Source of the DNA: Pseudomonas sp. IB20
Lineage (GTDB): Bacteria; Pseudomonadota; Gammaproteobacteria; Pseudomonadales; Pseudomonadaceae
Assembly (NCBI RefSeq): GCF_009707325.1
Contig: NZ_CP046103.1
Location: 4,598,744-4,662,743, forward strand
Length of the DNA: 64,000 bases
Direction: 5' to 3'
Shown here: in pieces, positions 49,997 to 59,665 of the stretch
Layout of the letters: every line of letters starts with the position of its first letter
How positions within the stretch are numbered: position 1 is the first letter of the stretch
Translations under genes and position numbers: made by a program
The notes under the pieces: model-generated
What the model saw: only the letters and a program-made list of their open reading frames with translations
The model's database searches: none
What the model was told of the DNA's origin: nothing

Positions 49997-50386
49997 TTAC
50001 ACGCGGCGCTTCTTCGGCGGACGGCACCCGTTGTGCGGGATTGGCGTCACGTCGGTGATGCTGGCGATCTTATAGCCACAGCCGTTCAAAGCACGGACAG
50101 CAGACTCACGACCTGGACCTGGACCTTTGACGTTGACGTCGAGGTTTTTCAGGCCGTATTCCAGCGCAGCTTGACCAGCACGTTCAGCAGCTACTTGAGC
50201 AGCAAACGGGGTGGACTTGCGGGAACCGCGGAAACCCGAACCACCAGAGGTAGCCCAAGACAGCGCGTTACCTTGACGGTCGGTGATGGTCACGATGGTG
50301 TTGTTAAAAGATGCATGGATGTGGGCGATGCCATCAACCACTGTCTTTTTAACTTTTTTACGAGGACGAGCAGCAGGTTTTGCCAT
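49997..50386 (-). CDS. rpsK: 30S ribosomal protein S11
   Basis: A 129-residue protein of the small-subunit platform, with the typical IHASFNNTIVTITDRQGN and C-terminal PHNGCRPPKKRRV. The basic N-terminus is standard. It lies 30 bases after rpsM. Confidence 0.99.
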   Translation of the reverse strand: MAKPAARPRKKVKKTVVDGIAHIHASFNNTIVTITDRQGNALSWATSGGSGFRGSRKSTPFAAQVAAERAGQAALEYGLKNLDVNVKGPGPGRESAVRALNGCGYKIASITDVTPIPHNGCRPPKKRRV

Positions 50387-50416
50387 GATTAATTTCCTGT
50401 CGATTCGCGTGGGCGA

Positions 50417-50773
50417 TTACTTGCGGATCGGCTTACGCGGACCTTTACGGGTACGCGCGTTAGTCTTGGTACGCTGACCGCGCACTGGAAGACCACGACG
50501 ATGACGCAGACCACGGTAGCAACCGAGGTCCATCAAACGCTTGATTTTCATGTTGATTTCGCGACGCAGGTCACCTTCAGTGGTGAACTTCGCCACTTCG
50601 CCACGCAACAGCTCAATCTGCTCGTCGCTCAGATCTTTGATCTTTGCGGCTGGGTTTACCCCAGTATCTGCGCAAATCTTCTGCGCAGTAGTGCGACCAA
50701 CACCATAGATGTAGGTCAGCGAGATAACAGTGTGCTTGTTATCTGGAATGTTAACGCCTGCAATACGGGCCAT
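50417..50773 (-). CDS. rpsM: 30S ribosomal protein S13
   Basis: A 118-residue head protein contacting the P-site tRNA and the 50S subunit: [14 protein letters not shown] at the start, [20 protein letters not shown] and a basic tail at the end. It is the first gene of the alpha operon proper, 129 bases after rpmJ. Confidence 0.99.
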
Positions 50774-50861
50774 TCAGTGGGACTCCAATTGACAGCTACC
50801 TACGCCCCGGAAGCCAAGAAATAGGGCGCGAGATAATATCGCTGTAATAACAAATAATCAA

Positions 50862-50885
50862 CCCGGCAGCGCACTAGCTGCCGGG
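50862..50885 (-). terminator. strong hairpin between rpmJ and rpsM, possible attenuator
   Basis: CCCGGCAGC / GCTGCCGGG forms a 9-bp GC-rich stem with a 6-base loop in the 129-base rpmJ-rpsM gap. On the minus strand it is followed by TTGATTATTTG, so the U-run is weak and it may be a processing or regulatory site rather than a full terminator. Confidence 0.5.
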
Positions 50886-50902
50886 CTTCAAGCGGATCAC
50901 AC

Positions 50903-51019
50903 TCAGCCTTGGCGCTGTTTGTGACGCGGTTCCGCGCTGCAAATTACTCGAACAACACCTTCGCGGCGAATAATCTTGCAGTTACGGCACAGCTTTTTCA
51001 CCGATGCACGAACTTTCAT
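50903..51019 (-). CDS. rpmJ: 50S ribosomal protein L36
   Basis: A 38-residue zinc-ribbon protein reading [17 protein letters not shown], then a [14 protein letters not shown] end. Cysteines C11, C14 and C27 and the terminal histidine are retained, the zinc-binding (C+) form. It lies 27 bases after secY at the end of the spc operon. Confidence 0.97.
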
Positions 51020-51046
51020 CACCAACTCCTCGAACCTTATGGGTAC

Positions 51047-52375
51047 TCAGCGCAACATGCCGCTGCCGTAACCCTTCAGGTTGGCTTTCTTCATCAGGGA
51101 TTCGTACTGGTGCGAAACGAGGTGCGATTGTACTTGGGACATGAAGTCCATCACAACCACGACCACGATCAGCAACGAGGTCCCGCCAAGGTAGAACGGA
51201 ACGTTTGCTGCAACCACCAGGAACTGGGGCAACAAGCACACGGCCGTCATATATAGAGCACCGAACAGGGTCAAACGAGTCAGAACGCCATCAATGTAGC
51301 GTGCCGACTGCTCACCTGGACGGATACCCGGAATAAAGGCACCGGACTTCTTCAGGTTTTCCGCTACGTCTTTCGGATTGAACATCAACGCCGTATAGAA
51401 GAAGCAGAAGAAAATAATCCCTGCACTAAACAGCAGAATATTCAACGGCTGACCAGGAGCGATCGACTGAGAGAGGTCCTGCAGCCAGCCCATATTTTCA
51501 GACTGACCAAACCAGGTACCCAACGAAGCCGGAAACAGCAAAATGCTGCTCGCGAAAATTGCCGGAATAACACCGGCCATATTCACTTTCAGCGGCAAGT
51601 GGCTGGTCTGCGCAGCGAAGACCTTACGGCCCTGCTGACGCTTGGCGTAGTGAACAGCAATACGACGCTGGCCACGCTCAATGAACACCACAAAACCGAT
51701 AATCGCTACTGCCAGCAAACCGATAGCAACCAAGGCGAAAATATTGATATCACCCTGACGTGCAGACTCGAAAGACTGCCCAATTGCTCTCGGAAGACCG
51801 GCGACGATACCTGCGAAAATCAACATCGAGATACCGTTACCAACACCACGCTCAGTAATCTGCTCACCCAGCCACATCATGAACATCGCACCAGCCACAA
51901 AAGTGGATACCGCGACGAAATAGAAGCCAAAGTCAACAGTGAACGCAATCCCCTGCCCCGCCAAGCCAACGGACATGCCGATAGCTTGAACCAGGGCGAG
52001 GACGACAGTGCCGTAGCGGGTGTACTGGCTAATCTTGCGACGACCAGCTTCACCTTCCTTCTTCAACTGCTCCAACTGCGGGCTGACGGCGGTCATCAGC
52101 TGCATGATGATCGATGCCGAAATGTACGGCATGATCCCCAGTGCAAAGATGCTCATCCGTTCCAGCGCGCCGCCAGAAAACATGTTGAACAAGCTAAGAA
52201 TGGTCCCCTCATTCTGTCGAAACAGGTCTGCGAGTCGGTCCGGGTTGATACCTGGAACCGGGATGTGTGCGCCTATTCGGTAGACGATAATCGCCAGGAA
52301 CAGAAAACGCAGACGAGCCCAAAGTTCAGACATACCGCCTTTGCCGAGCGCTGAGAGAGCACCTTGCTTAGCCAT
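51047..52375 (-). CDS. secY: Sec translocon subunit SecY
   Basis: A 442-residue membrane protein with ten hydrophobic segments, forming the protein-conducting channel with SecE and SecG. Conserved blocks include RIGAHIPVPGINP in the first loop, GTILSLFNMFSGGALERMSIFALGI, and the basic C5 loop containing KKSGAFIPGIRPG. It starts immediately after the rplO stop. Confidence 0.98.
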   Translation of the reverse strand: MAKQGALSALGKGGMSELWARLRFLFLAIIVYRIGAHIPVPGINPDRLADLFRQNEGTILSLFNMFSGGALERMSIFALGIMPYISASIIMQLMTAVSPQLEQLKKEGEAGRRKISQYTRYGTVVLALVQAIGMSVGLAGQGIAFTVDFGFYFVAVSTFVAGAMFMMWLGEQITERGVGNGISMLIFAGIVAGLPRAIGQSFESARQGDINIFALVAIGLLAVAIIGFVVFIERGQRRIAVHYAKRQQGRKVFAAQTSHLPLKVNMAGVIPAIFASSILLFPASLGTWFGQSENMGWLQDLSQSIAPGQPLNILLFSAGIIFFCFFYTALMFNPKDVAENLKKSGAFIPGIRPGEQSARYIDGVLTRLTLFGALYMTAVCLLPQFLVVAANVPFYLGGTSLLIVVVVVMDFMSQVQSHLVSHQYESLMKKANLKGYGSGMLR

Positions 52376-52813
52376 TTATTCCTCGAACTTGCCGCCAGCT
52401 GCTTCGATAGCCGAACGCGCACCTTTGGTGGCGCCGATTCCCTTGCCGATAGTGACAGCGCGAGTCACTTCACCGGACAGCATGATTTTCACACGCTGTA
52501 CGTTGACGTTGATCACGTTGGCATCTTTCAGGGTCTGCACAGTAACAATATCGCCTTCCACTTTAGCCAGCTCGGACAGACGCACTTCTGCGCGGTCCAT
52601 GGCTTTCAGGGATACGAAACCGAACTTAGGCAGGCGACGATGCAGCGGCTGTTGACCGCCTTCAAAGCCTGGAGCAATGGTGCCACCGGAGCGGGAGGTT
52701 TGACCTTTGTGGCCACGGCCACCAGTCTTACCCAAACCGCTACCGATACCACGGCCCGGACGATGCTTTTCGCGACGGGAACCCGGCGCTGGACTCAGAT
52801 CATTGAGTTTCAT
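52376..52813 (-). CDS. rplO: 50S ribosomal protein L15
   Basis: A 145-residue protein with the long basic N-terminal tail RGIGSGLGKTGGRGHKGQ that penetrates the 23S rRNA, and a globular C-terminal part. Its stop abuts the secY start. Confidence 0.98.
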   Translation of the reverse strand: MKLNDLSPAPGSRREKHRPGRGIGSGLGKTGGRGHKGQTSRSGGTIAPGFEGGQQPLHRRLPKFGFVSLKAMDRAEVRLSELAKVEGDIVTVQTLKDANVINVNVQRVKIMLSGEVTRAVTIGKGIGATKGARSAIEAAGGKFEE

Positions 52814-52816
52814 CGA

Positions 52817-52993
52817 TTAACCCTCTACACGCAGCATGTAGTAAGCCTTGTTGATCATCCCGCGATTCTCGGGAGTATCCTGGACTTCTACAGTGTGACC
52901 GATGCGACGCAGACCCAAACCTTTAACACACAGTTTGTGGTTAGGGATGCGGCCGGTCATGCTTTTGATCAACGTTACTTTAACGGTAGCCAT
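52817..52993 (-). CDS. rpmD: 50S ribosomal protein L30
   Basis: A 58-residue protein beginning [20 protein letters not shown] and ending [12 protein letters not shown], the L30 family pattern. It lies between rpsE (2 bases upstream) and rplO (3 bases downstream), the standard spc order. Confidence 0.98.
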
Positions 52994-52995
52994 GA

Positions 52996-53496
52996 TCAGA
53001 AGATCTCCTTGACAGTCAGACCACGCTTGGCAGCGATGGACTCAGGAGATTGCATAGCTTTCAAACCTTTGAAAGTGGCGTGAACCACGTTTACCGGGTT
53101 AGTCGAGCCGTAGCACTTGGCCAGAACGTTCTGAACGCCAGCAACCTCGAGGACAGCACGCATAGCGCCGCCAGCGATGATACCGGTACCTTCAGAAGCA
53201 GGCTGCATGTACACCTTCGAAGCGCCATGGGCGGACTTCATTGCGTACTGCAGAGTGGTGCCGTTCAGATCAACTTGGATCATGTTGCGACGAGCAGCTT
53301 CCATTGCCTTCTGGATCGCAGCAGGCACTTCACGTGACTTGCCACGGCCGAAGCCAACACGCCCTTTACCATCACCAACCACGGTCAACGCGGTGAAAGT
53401 GAAGATACGGCCGCCTTTAACGGTTTTGGCTACGCGGTTAACTTGAACCAGCTTCTCAATGTAGCCTTCGTCGCGCTTTTGGTCGTTATTTGACAT
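52996..53496 (-). CDS. rpsE: 30S ribosomal protein S5
   Basis: A 166-residue protein of the mRNA entry region. The N-terminal loop [22 protein letters not shown] and the [18 protein letters not shown] stretch are typical. Length matches the family. Confidence 0.98.
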
Positions 53497-53499
53497 AAC

Positions 53500-53850
53500 T
53501 TAGAACTCCAGCCCAGCTTCACGAGCAGCATCAGCCAGCGCTTTAACGCGGCCGTGGTACTTGAAGCCAGAGCGGTCGAAAGCCACTTGCGAGACGCCAG
53601 CGGCCTTAGCACGCGTAGCGACCAGCTGGCCAACCTTTGTGGCCGCGTCGATGTTGCCAGTGGCACCATCACGCAGTTCTTTATCCAAAGTCGAGGCGCT
53701 TGCCAGGACTTTGTTGCCGTCGGCCGAGATGACCTGGGCGTAGATGTGCTGCGACGAGCGGAACACGCAGAGACGCACGACTTCTAGTTCGTGCATTTTC
53801 AGGCGTGCTTTGCGAGCGCGACGCAGTCGAGTAACTTTTTTGTCGGTCAT
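53500..53850 (-). CDS. rplR: 50S ribosomal protein L18
   Basis: A 116-residue 5S rRNA-binding protein with a basic N-terminus (RLRRARKARLKMHEL) and the C-terminal FDRSGFKYHGRVKALADAAREAGLEF signature. It precedes rpsE by three bases. Confidence 0.98.
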   Translation of the reverse strand: MTDKKVTRLRRARKARLKMHELEVVRLCVFRSSQHIYAQVISADGNKVLASASTLDKELRDGATGNIDAATKVGQLVATRAKAAGVSQVAFDRSGFKYHGRVKALADAAREAGLEF

Positions 53851-53860
53851 TTGCTATGCC

Positions 53861-54394
53861 CTACTTCTTCTTGGCTTCTTTACGACGGACGACTTCGTCC
53901 GCGTAGCGCACACCTTTGCCTTTGTACGGCTCTGGTGGACGGAAGTCGCGGATCTCAGCGGCCACCTGACCTACCAGCTGCTTATCAATACCCTTGATCA
54001 GGATATCGGTTTGGCTAGGGGTCTCAGCGGTGATGCCTTCCGGCAGTTCGTAATCCACTGGGTGCGAGAAGCCAAGGGCAAGGTTCAAAACCGTGCCTTT
54101 TGCTTGCGCTTTGTAACCAACACCGACCAGCTGGAGCTTACGCTCGAAGCCTTGGCTTACGCCTTGGACCATGTTGTTTACCAACGCACGCGTGGTACCG
54201 GCCATTGCGCGAGTTTGTTGATCGCCATTGCGAGCAGCGAAACGCAGCTCACCAGCTTCTTCAACGATCTCAACGGACGAATGGATGTTCAGTTCAAGAG
54301 TGCCCTTGGCACCCTTCACCGAAAGCTGTTGGCCTGCGAATTTGACTTCGACACCGGCTGGCAGCTTAACGGGGTTCTTAGCGACGCGAGACAT
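53861..54394 (-). CDS. rplF: 50S ribosomal protein L6
   Basis: A 177-residue protein made of two similar domains (about 1-80 and 85-175) near the factor-binding site; MSRVAKNPVKLPAGVEV at the start and PEPYKGKGVRYADE near the end are diagnostic. Confidence 0.98.
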   Translation of the reverse strand: MSRVAKNPVKLPAGVEVKFAGQQLSVKGAKGTLELNIHSSVEIVEEAGELRFAARNGDQQTRAMAGTTRALVNNMVQGVSQGFERKLQLVGVGYKAQAKGTVLNLALGFSHPVDYELPEGITAETPSQTDILIKGIDKQLVGQVAAEIRDFRPPEPYKGKGVRYADEVVRRKEAKKK

Positions 54395-54406
54395 GCTTAT
54401 CCCCCC

Positions 54407-54799
54407 TTAGAACACAGTGCAAAGAACTTCGCCGCCGACACCGGCAGCGCGCGCAGCACGATCCGTCATCACACCTTTGTTGGTGGAGACGATAGACACG
54501 CCCAGACCGCCACGAACTTTCGGCAGATCTTCAGCGGACTTGTACTGACGCAGGCCTGGACGGCTAACGCGCTTCACTTCCTCGATGACCGAACGGCCTT
54601 CGAAGTATTTCAGCTCGATGGACAGCAGTGGTTTGATTTCGCTGCTGATCTGATAACCCGCAATGTAGCCTTCGTCTTTCAGGACTTTGGCAACAGCTAC
54701 CTTCAACTTGGAAGATGGCATGCTTACGACGGACTTTTCAGCCATCTGGGCATTACGGATACGAGTTAGCATGTCCGCTAACGGGTCCTGCATACTCAT
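54407..54799 (-). CDS. rpsH: 30S ribosomal protein S8
   Basis: A 130-residue 16S rRNA-binding protein (MSMQDPLADMLTRIRNAQ ... VSIVSTNKGVMTDRAAR). In E. coli S8 also represses translation of the spc operon. Here it is preceded by an unusually long gap (208 bases) containing a terminator-like hairpin. Confidence 0.98.
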   Translation of the reverse strand: MSMQDPLADMLTRIRNAQMAEKSVVSMPSSKLKVAVAKVLKDEGYIAGYQISSEIKPLLSIELKYFEGRSVIEEVKRVSRPGLRQYKSAEDLPKVRGGLGVSIVSTNKGVMTDRAARAAGVGGEVLCTVF

Positions 54800-54920
54800 G
54801 GGCTAGACGCTCCTAATACAAAAAAATTAGCCTTGCGGCTACATATGTCGCCGAGAATCTCCGAGCATAGAAAACACGGGCTCAGGCGAGCCGGGTATTC
54901 TAGACACACTACGGAAATGA

Positions 54921-54946
54921 AACAAGCCCCAAAAGGGGCTTGTTCC
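54921..54946 (-). terminator. terminator-like hairpin between rpsN and rpsH
   Basis: AACAAGCCCC / GGGGCTTGTT forms a perfect 10-bp stem with a 4-base loop in the rpsN-rpsH gap. On the minus strand it continues TTTCATTTCC, giving a moderate U-rich end. It could attenuate the distal spc genes or mark a processing site. Confidence 0.55.
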
Positions 54947-55007
54947 AGATTCAAGGTCACCGGCGGTCAGTATCTTGCGATGCAGACCACCTGGACTTCG
55001 AAAGTAC

Positions 55008-55313
55008 TTACCAGCTGGCTTTAACCAGACCTGGTACGTCACCACGCATTGCCGCTTCACGCAGTTTGTTACGGCCGAGGCCGAACTTGCGGTAAACGCC
55101 GTGTGGACGACCAGTCAGGCGGCAGCGGTTACGCATGCGCGAAGCGCTTGCGTCACGTGGCTGCTTCTGCAGAGCAACTGTAGCTTCCCAACGCGCTTCT
55201 GGACTTGCGTTCAGATCAACGATGATTGCTTTCAGTGCTGCACGCTTCTTGGCGTACTTGGCAACCGTGAGCTGACGCTTCAGCTCGCGGTTTTTCATGC
55301 TCATCTTGGCCAT
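55008..55313 (-). CDS. rpsN: 30S ribosomal protein S14
   Basis: A 101-residue S14 of the long, zinc-free type: MAKMSMKNRELKR at the start, RNRCRLTGRPHGVYRKFGL near the end, and only a single cysteine in that part, so the CxxC zinc pairs are missing. The start at 55313 gives the family N-terminus; upstream in-frame codons lie in rplE. Confidence 0.97.
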   Translation of the reverse strand: MAKMSMKNRELKRQLTVAKYAKKRAALKAIIVDLNASPEARWEATVALQKQPRDASASRMRNRCRLTGRPHGVYRKFGLGRNKLREAAMRGDVPGLVKASW

Positions 55314-55326
55314 GGTCCTACTCCAA

Positions 55327-55866
55327 TCAGTTGCGGAACGGGAATTTGAAAGCACGCAACAGGGCGCGACCTTCATCATCGTTCTTGGCAGTGGTGGTCA
55401 GGGTGATGTCCAGACCGCGGAGAGCATCGATCTTGTCGTAGTCGATTTCCGGGAAGATGATCTGCTCTTTCACGCCCATGCTGTAGTTACCACGACCATC
55501 GAAGGACTTGGCATTCAGGCCGCGGAAGTCGCGTACCCGAGGCAGGGAGATCGACAGCAGGCGATCCAGGAATTCGTACATACGCTCACGGCGCAGAGTC
55601 ACTTTGACGCCGATCGGCCAACCTTCACGGACTTTAAAGCCAGCGATGGATTTCCGAGCGTAAGTCACAACGACTTTTTGACCGGTGATCTTTTCCAGGT
55701 CAGCAACAGCGTGCTCGATGACTTTTTTGTCACCGACCGCTTCGCCCAGACCCATGTTCAGGGTGATTTTGGTAACGCGTGGAACTTCCATCACGTTCGA
55801 AAGCTTAAGTTCTTCCTTAAGCTTAGGTGCGATTTCTTTCCAGTAAATCTCTTTTAGTCGTGCCAT
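55327..55866 (-). CDS. rplE: 50S ribosomal protein L5
   Basis: A 179-residue 5S rRNA-binding protein (MARLKEIYWKEIAPKLKEEL ... NYSMGVKEQIIFPEIDYDKI) at the central protuberance. It lies 13 bases before rpsN. Standard length. Confidence 0.98.
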   Translation of the reverse strand: MARLKEIYWKEIAPKLKEELKLSNVMEVPRVTKITLNMGLGEAVGDKKVIEHAVADLEKITGQKVVVTYARKSIAGFKVREGWPIGVKVTLRRERMYEFLDRLLSISLPRVRDFRGLNAKSFDGRGNYSMGVKEQIIFPEIDYDKIDALRGLDITLTTTAKNDDEGRALLRAFKFPFRN

Positions 55867-55886
55867 GGTCTTCTACCTAGCAGTGT

Positions 55887-56201
55887 TCAAGCATCAACCG
55901 CTTTTTGGGTCGACTTGAAGACACGAATTTTCTTGCCATCTTCTACTTTGAAACCAACGCGGTCAGCCTTGTTGGTTTCGCCATTGAAAATAGCGACGTT
56001 AGAAGCGTCCAGCGGAGCTTCTTTTTCGACGATACCGCCTTGTACGCCCGACATCGGGTTAGGCTTGGTATGACGCTTAACCAGGTTCAGACCACCGATA
56101 ACCAAACGGTTATTAGCGAGAACCTTAAGCACCTTACCGCGCTTACCTTTGTCTTTGCCGGCGATCACGATGATCTCGTCGTCACGACGAATCTTTTGCA
56201 T
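55887..56201 (-). CDS. rplX: 50S ribosomal protein L24
   Basis: A 104-residue assembly-initiator protein with the KOW motif DDEIIVIAGKDKGKRGKVL near the N-terminus and GGIVEKEAPLDASNVAIF. It lies between rplN and rplE. Confidence 0.98.
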   Translation of the reverse strand: MQKIRRDDEIIVIAGKDKGKRGKVLKVLANNRLVIGGLNLVKRHTKPNPMSGVQGGIVEKEAPLDASNVAIFNGETNKADRVGFKVEDGKKIRVFKSTQKAVDA

Positions 56202-56212
56202 GTCGGATCTCC

Positions 56213-56581
56213 TTACAGCACTTCTGGGGCGAGCGAGACGATCTTCATGAACTTCTCAGTACGAAGTTCACGGGTCACTGGCCCAAAGATACGGGTGCCG
56301 ATCGGCTCTTGCTTGTTGTTCAGAAGAACAGCAGCGTTGCCATCAAAGCGGATAATGGAGCCATCTGCACGGCGTACGCCGTGACGAGTGCGGACTACAA
56401 CAGCAGTCATCACTTGGCCTTTTTTCACTTTACCGCGAGGAATTGCTTCCTTAACGGTAACCTTGATGATGTCACCGATACCAGCGTAACGACGATGGGA
56501 GCCACCCAGCACCTTGATGCACATAACACGGCGAGCGCCGCTGTTATCGGCCACATCGAGCATGGATTGAGTCTGAATCAT
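56213..56581 (-). CDS. rplN: 50S ribosomal protein L14
   Basis: A 122-residue protein (MIQTQSMLDVADNSGARRVM ... RFDGNAAVLLNNKQEPIGTR) at the subunit interface. It opens the spc operon, 23 bases after rpsQ, with no visible break from the S10 operon. Confidence 0.98.
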   Translation of the reverse strand: MIQTQSMLDVADNSGARRVMCIKVLGGSHRRYAGIGDIIKVTVKEAIPRGKVKKGQVMTAVVVRTRHGVRRADGSIIRFDGNAAVLLNNKQEPIGTRIFGPVTRELRTEKFMKIVSLAPEVL

Positions 56582-56604
56582 ATAATTTCTCCGACCCCTA
56601 GTCC

Positions 56605-56871
56605 TTAGACTTCCACAGCGCGTTCGAGAACATCAACCAGCGCCCAAGACTTAGTCTTGGCCAGCGGACGAGTTTCACGAATAGTGACTTTGTCGCCGAT
56701 GTGGCACTGGTTGGTTTCGTCGTGCGCGTGCAGCTTAGTCGAACGCTTAACATATTTACCGTAGATCGGGTGCTTAACGCGACGCTCGATCAAAACGGTG
56801 ATGGTTTTGTCCATCTTGTCGCTGACAACACGGCCAGTCAGCGTACGGACAGTCTTTTCGGCTTCAGCCAT
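56605..56871 (-). CDS. rpsQ: 30S ribosomal protein S17
   Basis: An 88-residue OB-fold 16S rRNA-binding protein (RTLTGRVVSDKMDKTITVLI ... HIGDKVTIRETRPLAKTKSW). The ATG at 56871 is preferred to a GTG at 56877. It ends the S10 operon. Confidence 0.98.
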   Translation of the reverse strand: MAEAEKTVRTLTGRVVSDKMDKTITVLIERRVKHPIYGKYVKRSTKLHAHDETNQCHIGDKVTIRETRPLAKTKSWALVDVLERAVEV

Positions 56872-56873
56872 GA

Positions 56874-57065
56874 TCACTTACCTGCCTGCTGGTTGAGCAC
56901 AGTCTTCACGCGAGCGATGTCACGCTTAACTTGCGAGAGCAGATGAGACTGCCCCAACTGGCCAGTTGCTTTCTGCATACGCAGATTGAACTGGTCGCGC
57001 AGCAAGCCGAGCAGTTGCTCGTTCAGCTGCTGTGCGGATTTTTCACGAAGTTCATTCGCTTTCAT
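56874..57065 (-). CDS. rpmC: 50S ribosomal protein L29
   Basis: A 63-residue two-helix protein ([18 protein letters not shown] ... [15 protein letters not shown]) by the exit tunnel. The ATG at 57065 overlaps the rplP stop and is preferred to the GTG one codon earlier. Confidence 0.97.
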
Positions 57066-57478
57066 CACATCACCGTCCGTTTAACAAAGGCGGTGGCGAG
57101 CGGCAGCTTTGCAGCAGCCAGGGCAAAAGCCTCACGCGCCAGCTCTTCAGTTACACCCTCGATTTCATACAGGACTTTGCCTGGCTGAATCTGGGCTACC
57201 CAGTATTCCACGTTACCCTTACCTTTACCCATCCGAACCTCGAGAGGTTTTTTGGAGATCGGCTTGTCCGGGAATACACGGATCCAGATCTTGCCGCCAC
57301 GTTTAACGTGACGGGTCAGAGCACGACGCGCTGACTCGATCTGACGAGCGGTGAGACGACCACGAGCTACAGACTTCAGCGCGAACTCGCCGAAGCTGAC
57401 TTTGCTACCGCGCTGTGCCAGGCCACGGTTGTGACCTGTCATCTGCTTGCGGAACTTCGTACGCTTAGGTTGCAACAT
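57065..57478 (-). CDS. rplP: 50S ribosomal protein L16
   Basis: A 137-residue protein near the A-site tRNA elbow: [19 protein letters not shown] and [20 protein letters not shown] are diagnostic. It overlaps rpmC by one base. Confidence 0.98.
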
Positions 57479-57490
57479 TTGGCGTACCCC

Positions 57491-58177
57491 TTACTTAGCA
57501 GCTTTTTTACGAGGCGCTGGTGCTTGTGGTTTCAGTTCTTCTTGGCGACCACCAATTACTTCGCCTTTGAAGATCCAAACCTTTACACCGATCACACCGT
57601 AAGTGGTGTGAGCTTCGTAGTTGGCATAGTCGATGTCGGCACGCAGGGTGTGCAGTGGCACACGACCTTCGCGATACCATTCAGTACGTGCGATTTCAGC
57701 ACCGCCGAGACGACCGCTCACTTGGATTTTGATGCCTTTGGCACCAATGCGCATGGCGTTCTGTACAGCGCGCTTCATAGCGCGACGGAACATTACGCGA
57801 CGCTCCAGCTGCTGAGCTACGCTCTGCGCAACCAGCATACCGTCGAGCTCCGGCTTACGGATCTCTTCGATATTGATGTGCACAGGCACACCCATTTGCT
57901 TGGTCAGGTCCTGACGCAGTTTCTCAACATCTTCACCTTTCTTCCCGATAACGATACCTGGACGAGCGGTGTGGATGGTGATACGTGCAGTTTGTGCCGG
58001 ACGATGGATATCGATACGGCTTACGGACGCGCTTTTTAGTTTGTCTTGGAGATACTCACGCACCTTCAGATCAGCGAACAAATAGTCCGCATAAGTCCGA
58101 CCGTCTGCGTACCAGACGGAGGTGTGCTCCTTGACGATTCCCAGGCGAATGCCAATGGGATGTACTTTCTGACCCAT
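57491..58177 (-). CDS. rpsC: 30S ribosomal protein S3
   Basis: A 228-residue protein at the mRNA entry with a KH domain ([18 protein letters not shown], GxxG loop intact) and C-terminal S3 domain. The start at 58177 opens [13 protein letters not shown]; upstream in-frame codons belong to the rplV region. Confidence 0.98.
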
Positions 58178-58190
58178 CTCTTCGACTCCG

Positions 58191-58523
58191 TTACTTGTCA
58201 GCAACCTTGACAGTGATATGGCAAGACCGCTTGACGATGCGATCAGCACGGCCTTTGGCACGCGGCATGATACGCTTCAGCGAACGCCCTTCGTTGACGA
58301 AAACGGTGCTGACCTTCAGGTCATCAACGTCTGCGCCTTCGTTATGCTCGGCGTTGGCTACGGCCGACTCCAGCACTTTCTTCATGATCTCGGCGGCTTT
58401 CTTACTGCTGAAAGCCAACAGGTTGAGCGCTTCGCCCACCTTCTTCCCGCGGATCTGGTCGGCGACCAAGCGGGCTTTCTGGGCGGAGATTCGAGCGCCC
58501 GACAACTTAGCGGCTACTTCCAT
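58191..58523 (-). CDS. rplV: 50S ribosomal protein L22
   Basis: A 110-residue protein whose beta-hairpin ([18 protein letters not shown]) lines the exit tunnel constriction. Alterations there give macrolide resistance in other species; this sequence looks normal. Confidence 0.98.
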
Positions 58524-58534
58524 TTCCTTACCCC

Positions 58535-58810
58535 TTAACGCTTGGCTTTCTTGTCTGCCACGTGCCCACGATAAGTGCGGGTACCGGCAAACTCGCCTAG
58601 TTTGTGGCCGACCATGTCTTCGTTAACGAGAACTGGGACGTGTTGACGACCGTTGTGTACTGCGATGGTCAAACCGACCATTTGTGGCAGGATCATCGAA
58701 CGACGCGACCAGGTCTTAACTGGTTTGCGATCGTTCTTTTCCGCCGCCACTTCGATCTTCTTCAGTAGGTGAAGATCAATAAAAGGACCTTTTTTCAGAG
58801 AACGTGGCAC
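58535..58810 (-). CDS. rpsS: 30S ribosomal protein S19
   Basis: A 91-residue head protein ([18 protein letters not shown] ... [24 protein letters not shown] split over two motifs) that pairs with S13. Standard length and position. Confidence 0.98.
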
Positions 58811-58826
58811 TGTCGTATCCCTCTAA

Positions 58827-59651
58827 TTACTTGCGACGACGGACGATCATTTTGTCGGTACGCTTATTACCACGAGTCTTCGCGCCCTTAGTCGGGAAGC
58901 CCCATGGCGATACCGGATGACGACCACCAGAGGTACGACCTTCACCACCACCGTGTGGGTGGTCAACCGGGTTCATGGCAACACCACGAACGGTTGGGCG
59001 AACGCCACGCCAGCGTTTGGCACCAGCTTTACCCAGCGAACGCAGGCTGTGCTCGGAGTTCGAGACTTCACCCAGGGTCGCGCGGCATTCAGCCAGCACT
59101 TTACGCATCTCACCAGAACGCAGACGCAGGGTCACGTAGACACCTTCACGAGCGATCAGCTGAGCCGAAGCACCAGCGGAACGAGCGATTTGCGCGCCTT
59201 TACCTGGCTTCAATTCGATGCCGTGTACGGTGCTACCAACTGGAATGTTACGCAGTTGCAGAGCGTTGCCCGGCTTGATCGGTGCCAAAGCACCTGCGAT
59301 CAGCTGGTCACCAGCACTCACGCCTTTAGGGGCGATGATGTAGCGACGCTCGCCATCTGCGTACAGCAGCAGAGCGATGTGAGCAGTACGGTTTGGATCG
59401 TATTCAATACGCTCGACAGTGGCAGTGATGCCATCTTTGTCGTTGCGACGGAAATCGACCAGACGATAATGCTGCTTATGGCCACCACCGATGTGACGAG
59501 TGGTAATACGACCATTGTTGTTACGACCACCAGTCTTCGATTTTTTCTCGAGCAGCGGTGCGTGAGGAGCGCCTTTATGCAGCTCCTGGTTGACCACCTT
59601 GACCACAAAACGGCGGCCAGGGGAAGTCGGTTTGCATTTAACGATTGCCAT
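58827..59651 (-). CDS. rplB: 50S ribosomal protein L2
   Basis: A 274-residue protein essential for subunit association and peptidyl transfer. GVRPTVRGVAMNPVDHPHGG, with the conserved histidine, and the basic C-terminal tail KTRGNKRTDKMIVRRRK are present. Confidence 0.99.
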   Translation of the reverse strand: MAIVKCKPTSPGRRFVVKVVNQELHKGAPHAPLLEKKSKTGGRNNNGRITTRHIGGGHKQHYRLVDFRRNDKDGITATVERIEYDPNRTAHIALLLYADGERRYIIAPKGVSAGDQLIAGALAPIKPGNALQLRNIPVGSTVHGIELKPGKGAQIARSAGASAQLIAREGVYVTLRLRSGEMRKVLAECRATLGEVSNSEHSLRSLGKAGAKRWRGVRPTVRGVAMNPVDHPHGGGEGRTSGGRHPVSPWGFPTKGAKTRGNKRTDKMIVRRRK

Positions 59652-59665
59652 GATGCACCCCTTCC

